Assembly (NCBI RefSeq): GCF_003985155.1
Contig: NZ_ML133694.1
Location: 186,001 to 250,000, forward strand
Direction: 5' to 3'
Length of the DNA: 64,000 bases
DNA from: Rhizobium vallis
GTDB taxonomy: Bacteria; Pseudomonadota; Alphaproteobacteria; Rhizobiales; Rhizobiaceae
Both the position numbers and the translations under genes were made by a program. Shown here in pieces: positions 36,668 to 43,731 of the stretch (position 1 is its first letter; every line of letters starts with the position of its first letter). The notes under the pieces are model-generated. The model saw nothing but the letters and a program-made list of their open reading frames with translations. It was not told where the DNA came from and did no database searches.

Positions 36668-38029
36668 TCAAGCAACCGCGACAGCCGGAGCGGCTGCTGC
36701 GGACAGGGTTCGGTGAATGGATTCGGCCGCGTCGCGACCATGGGCGACGGCCGAAACCGTGAGATCCTCGCCGCCGAAGACGCAGTCGCCGCCGGCCCAG
36801 ACGCCGTCGAGCGAGGTGTGGCCTTCGGTGTCGACGGCGATGCGGCCGGATTCCATGCGCAGCGAGCCGAGGCTGGAGGCTTCGAAAGTCTGGCCGATCG
36901 CCTTGAAGATCTGGTCGGCGGCGATTACGCCGGTTTCGCCGGTGCCGACGAGGCGGCCTTCAACGAGTTTGGTATATTCCACCTCGATCGCGGCCACCTT
37001 GCCGTCCTGCGAGAGGATTGATTTCGGCGCCAGCCAGTGGCGGATGATGACGCCCTTGGAGCTTGCCAGATCCTGCTCATATTCGGAGGCGTTCATATGT
37101 TCCTTGCCGCGGCGGTAACAGATCGTCACCTCCTCGGCGCCAAGGAGCTTTGCCTGCACGGCAGCGTCGATCGCCGTCATGCCGCCGCCGAGGACGACGA
37201 CGCGGCGGCCGATGGCGATGCCGCTCTTGTCTTCGGCCTGGCGAAGGGCTGCGATGAAATCGACGGCGTCGTCGACGCCTGCAAGGTTCTCGCCCTCGAT
37301 GCGTAGCGCGTTGACGCCGGCAAGACCGATGCCGAGGAAGACGGCGTCATATTGCGCCTGCAGATCGGCAAGCGAAAACTCGCGGCCGAGAAGGGCGCCG
37401 TGCCGGACCTCGATGCCGCCGATCGAGAGGACGTAATCGACTTCCGCCTGTGCGAAATCGTCGACCGTCTTATACGTGGCGATGCCATATTCGTTGAGGC
37501 CACCGGATTTTTCCCGGGCATCATAGATGGTGACGGAATGGCCCTTCACCGCCAGGCGATGGGCGGCGGCAAGGCCTGCCGGGCCTGCGCCGACGACGGC
37601 GATCTTCTTTCCGGTCGCTTCGGCCCTGACATAGAACTGCTTGCCGGCCTGCATGGCGGCATCTGTGGCATAGCGCTGCAGACGGCCGATCTCGACAGGG
37701 CGCTCTTCGGCCGTGTTGCGCACACAGGCCTGCTCGCAGAGTTCTTCGGTGGGACAGACGCGGGCGCACATGCCGCCGAGAATGTTCTGATCGAAGATCG
37801 TCTTTGCCGAACCGATCGGGTTGCCGGTCGAAATCTGGCGGATGAAGAGCGGAATGTCGATCGAGGTGGGACAGGCCGTCATGCACGGCGCGTCATGGCA
37901 GAAATAACAGCGATCGGCGGCGACCAGCGCCTCATGATTATCGAGGCGCGGATGAAGATCGGAAAAATTAGCCTCATACTCGGCGGGCGAAAGCCGGCCA
38001 GCATGAATCCCAGTTTCCAGTCGTTCCAT
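36668..38029 (-). CDS. preT: Dihydropyrimidine dehydrogenase subunit PreT
   Basis: 453 residues, GltD-like. The N-terminal Fe-S region is CYFCHDAPCMTACPTSIDIPLF plus CARVCPTEELCEQACVR. Then come FAD binding (AVVGAGPAGLAAAHRLAVKG) and an NAD(P) site (VVVLGGGMTAIDAAVQAKL), with a GGDCVFGGEDLTV end. It passes electrons from NAD(P)H to PreA. It is first in the preT-preA operon; its upstream region holds a RutR-like box, which suggests co-regulation with the hydA locus 7 kb away. Confidence 0.94.
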   Translation of the reverse strand: MERLETGIHAGRLSPAEYEANFSDLHPRLDNHEALVAADRCYFCHDAPCMTACPTSIDIPLFIRQISTGNPIGSAKTIFDQNILGGMCARVCPTEELCEQACVRNTAEERPVEIGRLQRYATDAAMQAGKQFYVRAEATGKKIAVVGAGPAGLAAAHRLAVKGHSVTIYDAREKSGGLNEYGIATYKTVDDFAQAEVDYVLSIGGIEVRHGALLGREFSLADLQAQYDAVFLGIGLAGVNALRIEGENLAGVDDAVDFIAALRQAEDKSGIAIGRRVVVLGGGMTAIDAAVQAKLLGAEEVTICYRRGKEHMNASEYEQDLASSKGVIIRHWLAPKSILSQDGKVAAIEVEYTKLVEGRLVGTGETGVIAADQIFKAIGQTFEASSLGSLRMESGRIAVDTEGHTSLDGVWAGGDCVFGGEDLTVSAVAHGRDAAESIHRTLSAAAAPAVAVA

Positions 38030-38089
38030 TGAAGTTCCCTCATTATTGGTAAACGGCCTGTGAGGGAAAGCGTAACTCAGGTTTAAAAA

Positions 38090-38105
38090 TTTATCAAACG
38101 GTAAA
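38090..38105. promoter_or_regulatory. Candidate RutR-type operator upstream of preT
   Basis: TTTATCAAACGGTAAA is an imperfect match (10 of 14 positions) to TTGACCA-NN-TGGTCAA and shares the GGTAAA half with the box at 29667. A further ATTGGTAAAC half-site lies at 38045-38054, identical to the one at 29674-29683. It is 60 bases upstream of the preT start. Confidence 0.45.
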
Positions 38106-38258
38106 ATTTTGCTGATTGCCGCTCGCGAACTGACATGTAAGTGTCTGTTTTGACGGAGGGAATTTATCCGGTTCGAAAGCGTGGTATGGCTAGGCGCGGG
38201 GCAGGGAAAGGGGATCCGAAAAAAGATTCAAAAAAGTCGAATTTATTTTCGATCCGAG

Positions 38259-38283
38259 GGAACCAAAGTGTAGCGCCGTCGTT
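38259..38283 (+). promoter_or_regulatory. EcfG-type promoter of candidate sRNA
   Basis: GGAAC at 38259-38263 and CGTT at 38280-38283 are separated by exactly 16 bases, an exact fit to the alphaproteobacterial general-stress sigma (EcfG/RpoE2) consensus. Expected transcription start is about 38289-38291, just before the first hairpin of the candidate sRNA. No protein-coding gene follows on the plus strand. Confidence 0.85.
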
Positions 38284-38289
38284 ATTGCG

Positions 38290-38412
38290 ATATCCGGATG
38301 GTGATCGCATCGACCCAACATGCGCGCCCCCAACCCACCATCCGGACGTACTCACGGTCCCCTCCCGGTGAGTGAAGACAGCCGGTGCGCCGCCCTCGCA
38401 CCGGCTGTTTTT
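38290..38412 (+). ncRNA. Candidate EcfG-dependent stress sRNA (GsrN-like)
   Basis: About 123 nt from the predicted EcfG start to a terminator. Hairpin 1 is an 11-bp perfect stem (38293-38303 with 38336-38346) whose 32-nt loop exposes C-rich GACCCAAC and GCGCCCCCAACC. Hairpin 2 (38350-38373) is a 6-bp stem with loop GGTCCCCTCCCG, which could pair with Shine-Dalgarno sequences. Hairpin 3 is the terminator: a 12-bp perfect stem (38378-38389 with 38397-38408) then TTTT. It lies beside the phyR-nepR-ecfG genes, which invites comparison with GsrN. Homology is inferred from architecture only. Confidence 0.75.
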
Positions 38413-38440
38413 CCGTTTTAAGGCTTCGGCTTCCCCAGGC

Positions 38441-39454
38441 TCACGCCCGCTTGAGAATCTCGAATTCGGTTTCCGGGATGGTCAGGCGATATTCGATGCG
38501 ACCGGGAACGAGATTGAGTTCCGCCTTGCCGTTGACCGAGGAGGGCACGACGCGCTCCAGCACGGTGCGGCCGAAGCTGTTGTCGCTGAATTCGTGAATT
38601 TCCGACTGATTGCGCAGCACTTCCGCCCAGGCGACCTCGATTGCCCGCCTGTCGCCGATCATGGCTTCGCGGCAATTCAGGGTGATGGACGTCGCACCGC
38701 CTGATATCGCGCCATAGGAGGCGGAGTTGACGATGAGTTCGTGGAGGGCGAGGCCGAGATGCACGGCGGCATTCGGCGTCAGATGGGCGTTGATGCCGTA
38801 GATCGGCATGGAGCCCGATGTTTCCGGCCAATAGGGGGCGAACTGCTTTTCGGCGAGTTCGAAGAGGTAGGCGCCGCGCCAGCTCGAATCCGTGATCAGG
38901 TCCTGCGAGTTGGAAAGCGATTGCAGCCGTCCGCGGAATTTGAGGAGGAAACTGTCGAGAGAGAGCGTGTTGCGCGCCGTCTGCGTGGCGATGCCCTGGA
39001 TGATGGCGAGAAGGTTCTTCGAGCGGTGCGAAAGCTCGCGCAGCAGCGATTTCAGCACTTTTTCGCGATGCCGGCTTTCGGTGACCTCAGCCATGACGGA
39101 CAGAAGTCCATGTGCGCCGCGTTCGCCGGTGCGCTGGATCTTCAGCTCATAGGTGCGCATTTCGCCGTCGACGTCGATGGCGACCTCGGCATTGTTGGGA
39201 ATGCCGGTTTCAAGCACCTTGTGTTTCAGCGCCGTCAGATATCGGCCGTGGGCATCGCCGAAAAGCGCGGCATCGCTGCCGCCAGGCATGAAGAGCGCTG
39301 CAAAATACGGCGGCAGATTTTCGGCGTAGAAGATCGAAAGCCGGGCGTCCTGGCAGAGGATTGAAATCCCGGCGCTGCCGAGCGCACGCTCCATCATTGC
39401 GGTCTTGCCTTCGAACGTGAAAGGCGTGCCGGACAATGCTTCCGTCGTATTCAC
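38441..39454 (-). CDS. HWE-family sensor histidine kinase of the general stress response (PhyK/RsiC-like)
   Basis: 337 residues from the GTG at 39452-39454, chosen because AAGGAAAGG lies 8 bases upstream; a TTG at 39544 gives a longer but poorly supported frame. A PAS-like sensor (about 18-125) precedes the HWE kinase. The kinase has phospho-acceptor H143 in LLRELSHRSKNLLAIIQ, N-box LALHELIVNSASYGA and the WxE motif AWAEV. No membrane segment is present. It should phosphorylate PhyR, encoded just upstream on the same strand. It has its own exact EcfG promoter, giving positive feedback. Confidence 0.88.
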   Translation of the reverse strand: MNTTEALSGTPFTFEGKTAMMERALGSAGISILCQDARLSIFYAENLPPYFAALFMPGGSDAALFGDAHGRYLTALKHKVLETGIPNNAEVAIDVDGEMRTYELKIQRTGERGAHGLLSVMAEVTESRHREKVLKSLLRELSHRSKNLLAIIQGIATQTARNTLSLDSFLLKFRGRLQSLSNSQDLITDSSWRGAYLFELAEKQFAPYWPETSGSMPIYGINAHLTPNAAVHLGLALHELIVNSASYGAISGGATSITLNCREAMIGDRRAIEVAWAEVLRNQSEIHEFSDNSFGRTVLERVVPSSVNGKAELNLVPGRIEYRLTIPETEFEILKRA

Positions 39455-39582
39455 TCGGCCGCCTTTCCTTGTGACATCTCGAACGTCGCTGAAGGGAGAG
39501 CCCTTCAGGAAATCGCCTGCCAACTCTAGAACAAAGCGCTGCAAAAACCGTTAAAACCACCGCAACGCTCCGGTAGCACCGG

Positions 39583-39608
39583 AACGCCTATATTGGCGAT
39601 TTGGTTCC
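39583..39608 (-). promoter_or_regulatory. EcfG-type promoter of the HWE kinase gene
   Basis: On the minus strand GGAAC (39604-39608) is followed after 17 bases by CGTT (39583-39586), an exact EcfG consensus with the longer allowed spacing. It lies about 130 bases upstream of the kinase start. Confidence 0.8.
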
Positions 39609-39628
39609 GAAGGCCGGAAAATTGCGTT

Positions 39629-40423
39629 TCAGGCGGCTACTTTGGTCGATTCATTGAAGAAAAGTGCCTGACTGATCAGTGCCTTGACCATGTCGGGATT
39701 GAAGGGTTTGGTAACAAGGAACGTGGGTTCGGGGCGCTCGCCGGTCAGAAGCCGTTCCGGGAAAGCGGTGATGAAGATAACCGGCACGCTCGATGTCTTG
39801 AGGATGTCGTTGACGGCATCGATACCGGAGCTGCCGTCGGCCAGCTGAATGTCGGCCAGCACCATGCTCGGCTTGGTCTTGTTGTAGAGCGCGACGGCCT
39901 CGGCATGCGTGCGCGCAATGCCGGTGACGCGATGGCCGAGGCTTTCCACCATCTGCTCGATATCCATGGCGATCAGCGGTTCGTCCTCGATGATCATGAT
40001 ATCGGTAGCGACCTGGCGGGAAATTTCCTGCGAGGCCTTGTCGAGCAGGCGCATGACGTCCTGTTCGTCGAGTTCCAGGATTTCCGCAATTTCGGCAACC
40101 CGGAAATTCTCCACGGCGGCGAGCAGGAAGGCCTGACGGGCGCCCGGCGAAACCTTGGAAAGGTTGAGCGTGGCGCGCTGCTCCCAGGCATAGGGCGAGG
40201 TCGGTTCTGGAATCTGGATGGCGGTGGAACCAAACAGTTGAGTAAACAGTTTGTAGAGTGCAACCCGGTCATTCGTCGTATCCGGGAAAATCGACAGATC
40301 GGCGATGATGGCTTCAAGAACAGCGGCGACATAAGCGTCACCTGATGTCTGAGTGCCGGTCAGAGCGCGGGAATAGCGACGCAGATAAGGAAGGTGCGGC
40401 GCGATTCGAGTAGAAAGTGTCAT
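39629..40423 (-). CDS. phyR: Response regulator / anti-anti-sigma factor PhyR
   Basis: 264 residues from the ATG at 40421-40423 with GGGAG upstream; the 12 extra upstream codons in frame are not used. Residues about 1-135 form an EcfG-like sigma domain (RRYSRALTGTQTSGDAYVAAVLEAI, LNLSKVSPGARQAFLL) that cannot bind DNA. Residues about 140-264 are a receiver with acidic pair E146/D147, phospho-acceptor D191 (MVLADIQL) and K in FLVTKPFNPD. When phosphorylated it traps NepR, freeing EcfG. It is transcribed away from nepR-ecfG and has its own EcfG promoter. Confidence 0.95.
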   Translation of the reverse strand: MTLSTRIAPHLPYLRRYSRALTGTQTSGDAYVAAVLEAIIADLSIFPDTTNDRVALYKLFTQLFGSTAIQIPEPTSPYAWEQRATLNLSKVSPGARQAFLLAAVENFRVAEIAEILELDEQDVMRLLDKASQEISRQVATDIMIIEDEPLIAMDIEQMVESLGHRVTGIARTHAEAVALYNKTKPSMVLADIQLADGSSGIDAVNDILKTSSVPVIFITAFPERLLTGERPEPTFLVTKPFNPDMVKALISQALFFNESTKVAA

Positions 40424-40468
40424 AAATGGCTCCCGTATGCAGGCCGGTCTTGGCTTCAATGAGCGGTT

Positions 40469-40493
40469 AACGCCGCCTTGGTAAAAAAGTTCC
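40469..40493 (-). promoter_or_regulatory. EcfG-type promoter of phyR
   Basis: On the minus strand GGAAC (40489-40493) is followed after 16 bases by CGTT (40469-40472), an exact match, 46 bases upstream of the phyR start. The GGAAC abuts a plus-strand GGAAC at 40494-40498, forming GTTCCGGAAC. Confidence 0.85.
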
Positions 40494-40502
40494 GGAACGG
40501 CA

Positions 40503-40527
40503 GGAACTTTTTTTGTCGCGCCGCATT
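40503..40527 (+). promoter_or_regulatory. Weaker EcfG-like promoter for nepR-ecfG
   Basis: On the plus strand GGAAC (40503-40507) is followed after 16 bases by CATT (40524-40527), one mismatch from CGTT. It is 163 bases upstream of nepR and points towards it. Autoregulation of ecfG is usual in this system, but the deviation leaves it uncertain. Confidence 0.5.
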
Positions 40528-40689
40528 ATACCAGCCGACACAGAGAGGGCGTAGCATTTTGACCCATGCGGCGGTAGATGCCAGCGACATCGATAGTAAA
40601 ACCCTCAGTATCGATGGCATTGGCGGGTGCCGAAACCATGATTATTCCATGCGCGTCCCCGGCACAGACAACGGTGAGAAGACGAGTTG

Positions 40690-40896
40690 ATGACTACACG
40701 CAATAAAGAAGCAGCCGATCAGCGGAAGCTGGAGCTGCGGGCAAGCGACATTCTTGACCCGAACAACCAAATCGGCGTCAGGCTTCGGTCGCTTTATGCC
40801 GCCGCGCAGGAAGAGGCGATCCCCGATCGTTTTCTCGATCTTCTCGAAAAGCTCGACCATGCCGAGATGATGGCTTCCGCCAAGATGGCCGAATAG
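40690..40896 (+). CDS. nepR: Anti-sigma factor NepR
   Basis: 68 residues from ATG 40690 (an adjacent TTG at 40687 is an alternative). The conserved NepR helices are present: IGVRLRSLYAAAQEEAIPDRFLDLLEKLD. The protein binds and inactivates EcfG, and is sequestered by phosphorylated PhyR. It is small, cytoplasmic and encoded 9 bases before ecfG, the canonical order. Confidence 0.93.
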   Translation: MTTRNKEAADQRKLELRASDILDPNNQIGVRLRSLYAAAQEEAIPDRFLDLLEKLDHAEMMASAKMAE

Positions 40897-40905
40897 GATC
40901 GTCGG

Positions 40906-41463
40906 ATGGAAGATAAAGTGCAACCCAGCTTCAAGCGGGAATTGCTGGCGGCCCTCCCTAGCCTTCGCGCCTTTGCTATTTCGCTGATCGGCCGCCACGA
41001 CCGCGCCGACGATCTCGTTCAAGACACCATCATGAAGGCCTGGGCCAAGCAGGATCATTTCGAGATGGGCACCAACATGAAGGCCTGGCTCTTCACGATC
41101 CTGCGCAACGAGCTTTACAGCCAGATGCGCAAGAGCGGCCGCGAGGTGCAGGACAGCGACGGGCTGTTCACGGAATCGATGGCGATGCATCCGTCGCAAT
41201 ATGGCGCGCTCGATCTGCAGGATTTCAAGAAGGCGCTCGACCAACTGCCGCCGGATCAGCGCGAGGCGATCATCCTCGTCGGCGCCTCGGGCTTTTCTTA
41301 CGAGGAAGCCGCCGAAATCTGCGGCTGCGCCGTCGGCACCATCAAAAGCCGCGTCAACCGCGCCCGCCAGCGGCTGCAGGAATTGCTGCAGATATCAGGC
41401 GAGGCCGACTTCGGGCCAGACGCCACGTCGGCGCCGCTGACATCGAAGGCGTTTGCGTTCTGA
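40906..41463 (+). CDS. ecfG: General stress ECF sigma factor EcfG (RpoE2/RpoE4-type)
   Basis: 185 residues. Sigma region 2 (LPSLRAFAISLIGRHDRADDLVQDTIMKAW) and region 4 (LDQLPPDQREAIILVGASGFSYEEAAEICGCAVGTIKSRVNRARQRL) are those of the EcfG (ECF15) family. It directs RNA polymerase to GGAAC-N16/17-CGTT promoters, several of which are in this window. Its activity is controlled by NepR and PhyR. A 140-bp palindromic repeat starts 37 bases after its stop. Confidence 0.95.
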   Translation: MEDKVQPSFKRELLAALPSLRAFAISLIGRHDRADDLVQDTIMKAWAKQDHFEMGTNMKAWLFTILRNELYSQMRKSGREVQDSDGLFTESMAMHPSQYGALDLQDFKKALDQLPPDQREAIILVGASGFSYEEAAEICGCAVGTIKSRVNRARQRLQELLQISGEADFGPDATSAPLTSKAFAF

Positions 41464-41500
41464 GAAGGGTTATATTTGGGAGGAGGGCACTACACCTCCT

Positions 41501-41640
41501 CCCTCATTCCTGTGCTCGTCACAGGAATCCAGTGCGCCCAAGTCCTTGGGCGCGAAAGACTTTTCCCTTGAGGTATTGTGGTTCATTCACGGCGCAGACG
41601 CGCCGTGGCTGGATTCCTGTGACAGGCACAGGAATGAGGG
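41501..41640. repeat. 140-bp palindromic element, copy 1 (core in orientation A)
   Basis: Two 32-bp arms (41501-41532 and 41609-41640) are inverted repeats with two mismatches; each arm is itself a hairpin (ATTCCTGTG/CACAGGAAT). The 76-bp core has two further hairpins: GCGCCCAAG/CTTGGGCGC at its left and GGCGC/GCGCC near its right. Copy 2 is at 50237-50373 with the core reversed. It is non-coding and possibly acts as a terminator for ecfG. Confidence 0.9.
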
Positions 41641-41752
41641 TGGGTGGGGTGAGCGCACCTGCCAAATCTTCCGCAGGTAATGTGAAGGGGAATATTCACC
41701 CCTCTCCGTTCTTGTGACAAGTACACGATAGTGGGCGACCTTGTCCCAGCCA

Positions 41753-42154
41753 TCAATCCTCACGCTTCGACCCCACCAGATTGGCCGCGACGATCGCCGC
41801 CAATATGCCGGCCGTCAGCAGCGGCTGCGCGCGGACGAGGCCGAGGCCGACCGTCGCAAGAGATTCCAGTGCCGCGCGGCGATCGCGGGCGCGGCGTGCC
41901 TCTCGAGCGTTGATGACTGCCATCACGACAAGCGCGATGATTGCGATCAGCAGCGCGCAGGCGGCCAGGAACAGGGCCGCGCCGACCGGGCCGTAAATGC
42001 CGGCGAGCCAGATGGCGCCGGCGGTGACAGCAAGTGCATAGGCGGTGAGAAGGAAGAGGGCGGCGATCGCGATGAAGATGCCGTTGCGTTTGACGCGCAC
42101 AACGGTTCGATGCACGCTTGCGCCTGTCAGCAGACTGAGGATCGAAAGGAGCAT
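41753..42154 (-). CDS. Phage-holin-family-like membrane protein
   Basis: 133 residues with two strong membrane hairpins (about residues 27-50 and 58-80) and a third hydrophobic segment (108-125). A basic segment NAREARRARDRRAALESL lies between. The pattern matches the YqjE/putative holin proteins commonly found next to DUF883 (ElaB/YqjD) genes. It follows that gene by 9 bases and should share its EcfG promoter. It is probably inner-membrane and stress-related; the exact role is unknown. Confidence 0.8.
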   Translation of the reverse strand: MLLSILSLLTGASVHRTVVRVKRNGIFIAIAALFLLTAYALAVTAGAIWLAGIYGPVGAALFLAACALLIAIIALVVMAVINAREARRARDRRAALESLATVGLGLVRAQPLLTAGILAAIVAANLVGSKRED

Positions 42155-42163
42155 CGCCCTTCC

Positions 42164-42508
42164 TCAGCGGCGGGCGAGGAAGGCGATGGCAAGGCCGACT
42201 GCGGCTGCAGCGCCGATCGTCGTCAAGGGATGCTTGCGCACGGTCTCGCGCATTTCGGTCGCGCTGCGCTCATAGCCTTGCTGCAATTCGCGCAGCAAAT
42301 CCTCGCTGCGGCCGAGCAATTCCTCGTAGCCGGCGTTTGCCTGGCTGCGGATCTTATCGCCCTGATGGCGCGAGTTCTTGCCGACGAGGCGCGTCAGCTC
42401 GGCGAGTTCTTCGCGCAGAGCCCCGATCTGTTCCTCGATGCCGGATTCGAGATTGTGGAAGGTGCCGTTGCGGCGGCTGCGGCTGGACGGGAAGATGGAA
42501 TAGGTCAT
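42164..42508 (-). CDS. DUF883 (ElaB/YqjD-like) membrane-anchored protein
   Basis: 114 residues from the ATG at 42506-42508 with GGAGA 5 bases upstream. A long amphipathic helix or coiled coil (residues about 22-90, EEQIGALREELAELTRLVG onward) leads to a C-terminal membrane anchor (HPLTTIGAAAAVGLAIAFLARR). In E. coli, relatives are stationary-phase inner-membrane ribosome-binding proteins. An exact EcfG promoter lies 111 bases upstream, fitting a stress role. The downstream holin-like gene is co-transcribed. Confidence 0.85.
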   Translation of the reverse strand: MTYSIFPSSRSRRNGTFHNLESGIEEQIGALREELAELTRLVGKNSRHQGDKIRSQANAGYEELLGRSEDLLRELQQGYERSATEMRETVRKHPLTTIGAAAAVGLAIAFLARR

Positions 42509-42618
42509 GGCTGTCTCCATTGGCTGGGGCGCGCGCAAGCCCGCCTAATCGCTACGGGGGTCACGACCGTTCGTTGCATGCATGAGACCGCCCGGCATTG
42601 ACCCAGATCACTGCCGAA

Positions 42619-42643
42619 AACGTGCCGGGCGATCAAAAGTTCC
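42619..42643 (-). promoter_or_regulatory. EcfG-type promoter of the DUF883/holin pair
   Basis: On the minus strand GGAAC (42639-42643) and CGTT (42619-42622) are separated by 16 bases, an exact EcfG match. It lies 2 bases from the end of the 273-bp inverted-repeat element, so the element abuts but does not interrupt the promoter. Confidence 0.85.
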
Positions 42644-42645
42644 GC

Positions 42646-42918
42646 TAGAGCCTTTCCGGGTTAGATTGCAGCATTCTGTTGGCTCAAACGGAGTCGGATG
42701 GTCGACCGGCCGGCGCGCGTCGTAGCCCAGCTCTACGGCCAAGCCGGCCGGTCGATCAGCCGGCCCGTTTCAGCCAACCCGAAGGGCCGGGCATCTTTCC
42801 GCCAGGATCAAAGGCGATCGGCTCGGACGTACCAAGGGGTATGCCCGTCGCCAATCGCCTTTGCCCTGACGAAAACCTGCTCCGGCAGAATGCTGCAATC
42901 TAACCCGGAAAGGCTCTA
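42646..42918. mobile_element. 273-bp MITE-like element with 33-bp perfect terminal inverted repeats
   Basis: Arms at 42646-42678 and 42886-42918 are perfect 33-bp inverted repeats beginning TAGAGCCTTTCCGGG. The interior has GC-rich palindromes (GACCGGCCGG/CCGGCCGGTC near 42702-42776) and no credible gene. It sits between the DUF883 promoter and hmuV; its right end provides the TAG stop of hmuV (42916-42918). There is no transposase, so it is non-autonomous. Confidence 0.8.
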
Positions 42919-43722
42919 AAGCGGCGGTCGGGGCCGGGAAACGGCGCTGTGGGCGAGCACGAAAGGCGTGCCGTCGGCCGGCGCCTGGTTGATGCGCAGC
43001 GCGCAGCCGAACACCGAGAGCATGGTCTCGTCGGTCAGCACCTCCCTGATGCTGCCGGCGGCGGCAAGGCGGCCGGATTTCATCAGCACGATGCGGTCGG
43101 CAAAAAGCGCCGTCAGGTTGAGGTCGTGCATGACGGCGATGACGCCGCCGCCGCGTTCGCAGAAGTTGCGGGCGAGCGTCATGATGGTCAGCTGGTGGCT
43201 GATGTCGAGGCTGGAGACCGGCTCATCGAGCAACAGCCAGCAGGGTTTGCCATCGACGACGGGCTCGGCGATCTGGCAGAGTACGCGGGCCAACTGCACA
43301 CGCTGCTGCTCGCCGCCTGACAGTTCCTGGTAGAAACGGCCTTCGAAGCCATTCAGGTCAACGGAGGCCAACGCGGCCGCCGCCGTCTGCTCTGATTTGT
43401 CGGGATGGAGGTTGAGGCCCGAGGTCAGGCCCATGCGGACGATCTCGCGCACGGTGAAGGGAAAGGAGATGGTGCTTGCCTGCGGCAGCACGCCGCGAAT
43501 GGCGGCAAGCTGCCAGGGCTTCAGTCCCTTTACCTCGTCGCCGCCGATGCGCACGGAGCCGTCATAGGCGAGTTCACCTGATATCGCCTTCATGGTCGTC
43601 GTCTTGCCGGAACCGTTCGGCCCGGCGATCGCCGTCAGCTCTCCGGCTTTTGCCGTGAAATTGACGTCGCTGACGATGGTCTTGCCGGAAAGGCGCACGG
43701 AGAGGCCGGAAACTTCGATCAT
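42916..43722 (-). CDS. hmuV: Heme ABC transporter ATP-binding protein HmuV
   Basis: 268 residues. Walker A GPNGSGKTT, Q-loop LPQASTISFPF, signature LSGGEQQRVQLARVL and Walker B WLLLDEPVSSLD identify a FecE/BtuD-type ATPase. It powers heme import through HmuU. It is last in hmuPSTUV, 9 bases after hmuU. Its stop codon is formed by the terminal TAG of the adjacent inverted-repeat element, so the original 3' end may have been altered by the insertion. Confidence 0.94.
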   Translation of the reverse strand: MIEVSGLSVRLSGKTIVSDVNFTAKAGELTAIAGPNGSGKTTTMKAISGELAYDGSVRIGGDEVKGLKPWQLAAIRGVLPQASTISFPFTVREIVRMGLTSGLNLHPDKSEQTAAAALASVDLNGFEGRFYQELSGGEQQRVQLARVLCQIAEPVVDGKPCWLLLDEPVSSLDISHQLTIMTLARNFCERGGGVIAVMHDLNLTALFADRIVLMKSGRLAAAGSIREVLTDETMLSVFGCALRINQAPADGTPFVLAHSAVSRPRPPL

Positions 43723-43731
43723 TTCAGTCGC

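Noticed and set aside
38141..38371. A 76-residue plus-strand frame covering the EcfG promoter and sRNA
   Set aside because: No ribosome site, the EcfG promoter lies inside the frame, and the perfect RNA stems with a terminator explain the sequence better.
39455..39544. A 30-codon upstream extension of the HWE kinase from a TTG
   Set aside because: It has no ribosome site, and the GTG at 39454 has AAGGAAAGG in the right place.
42698..42919. Small frames inside the 273-bp inverted-repeat element as a transposase remnant
   Set aside because: Translations are low-complexity Arg/Pro sequence without any transposase motif.
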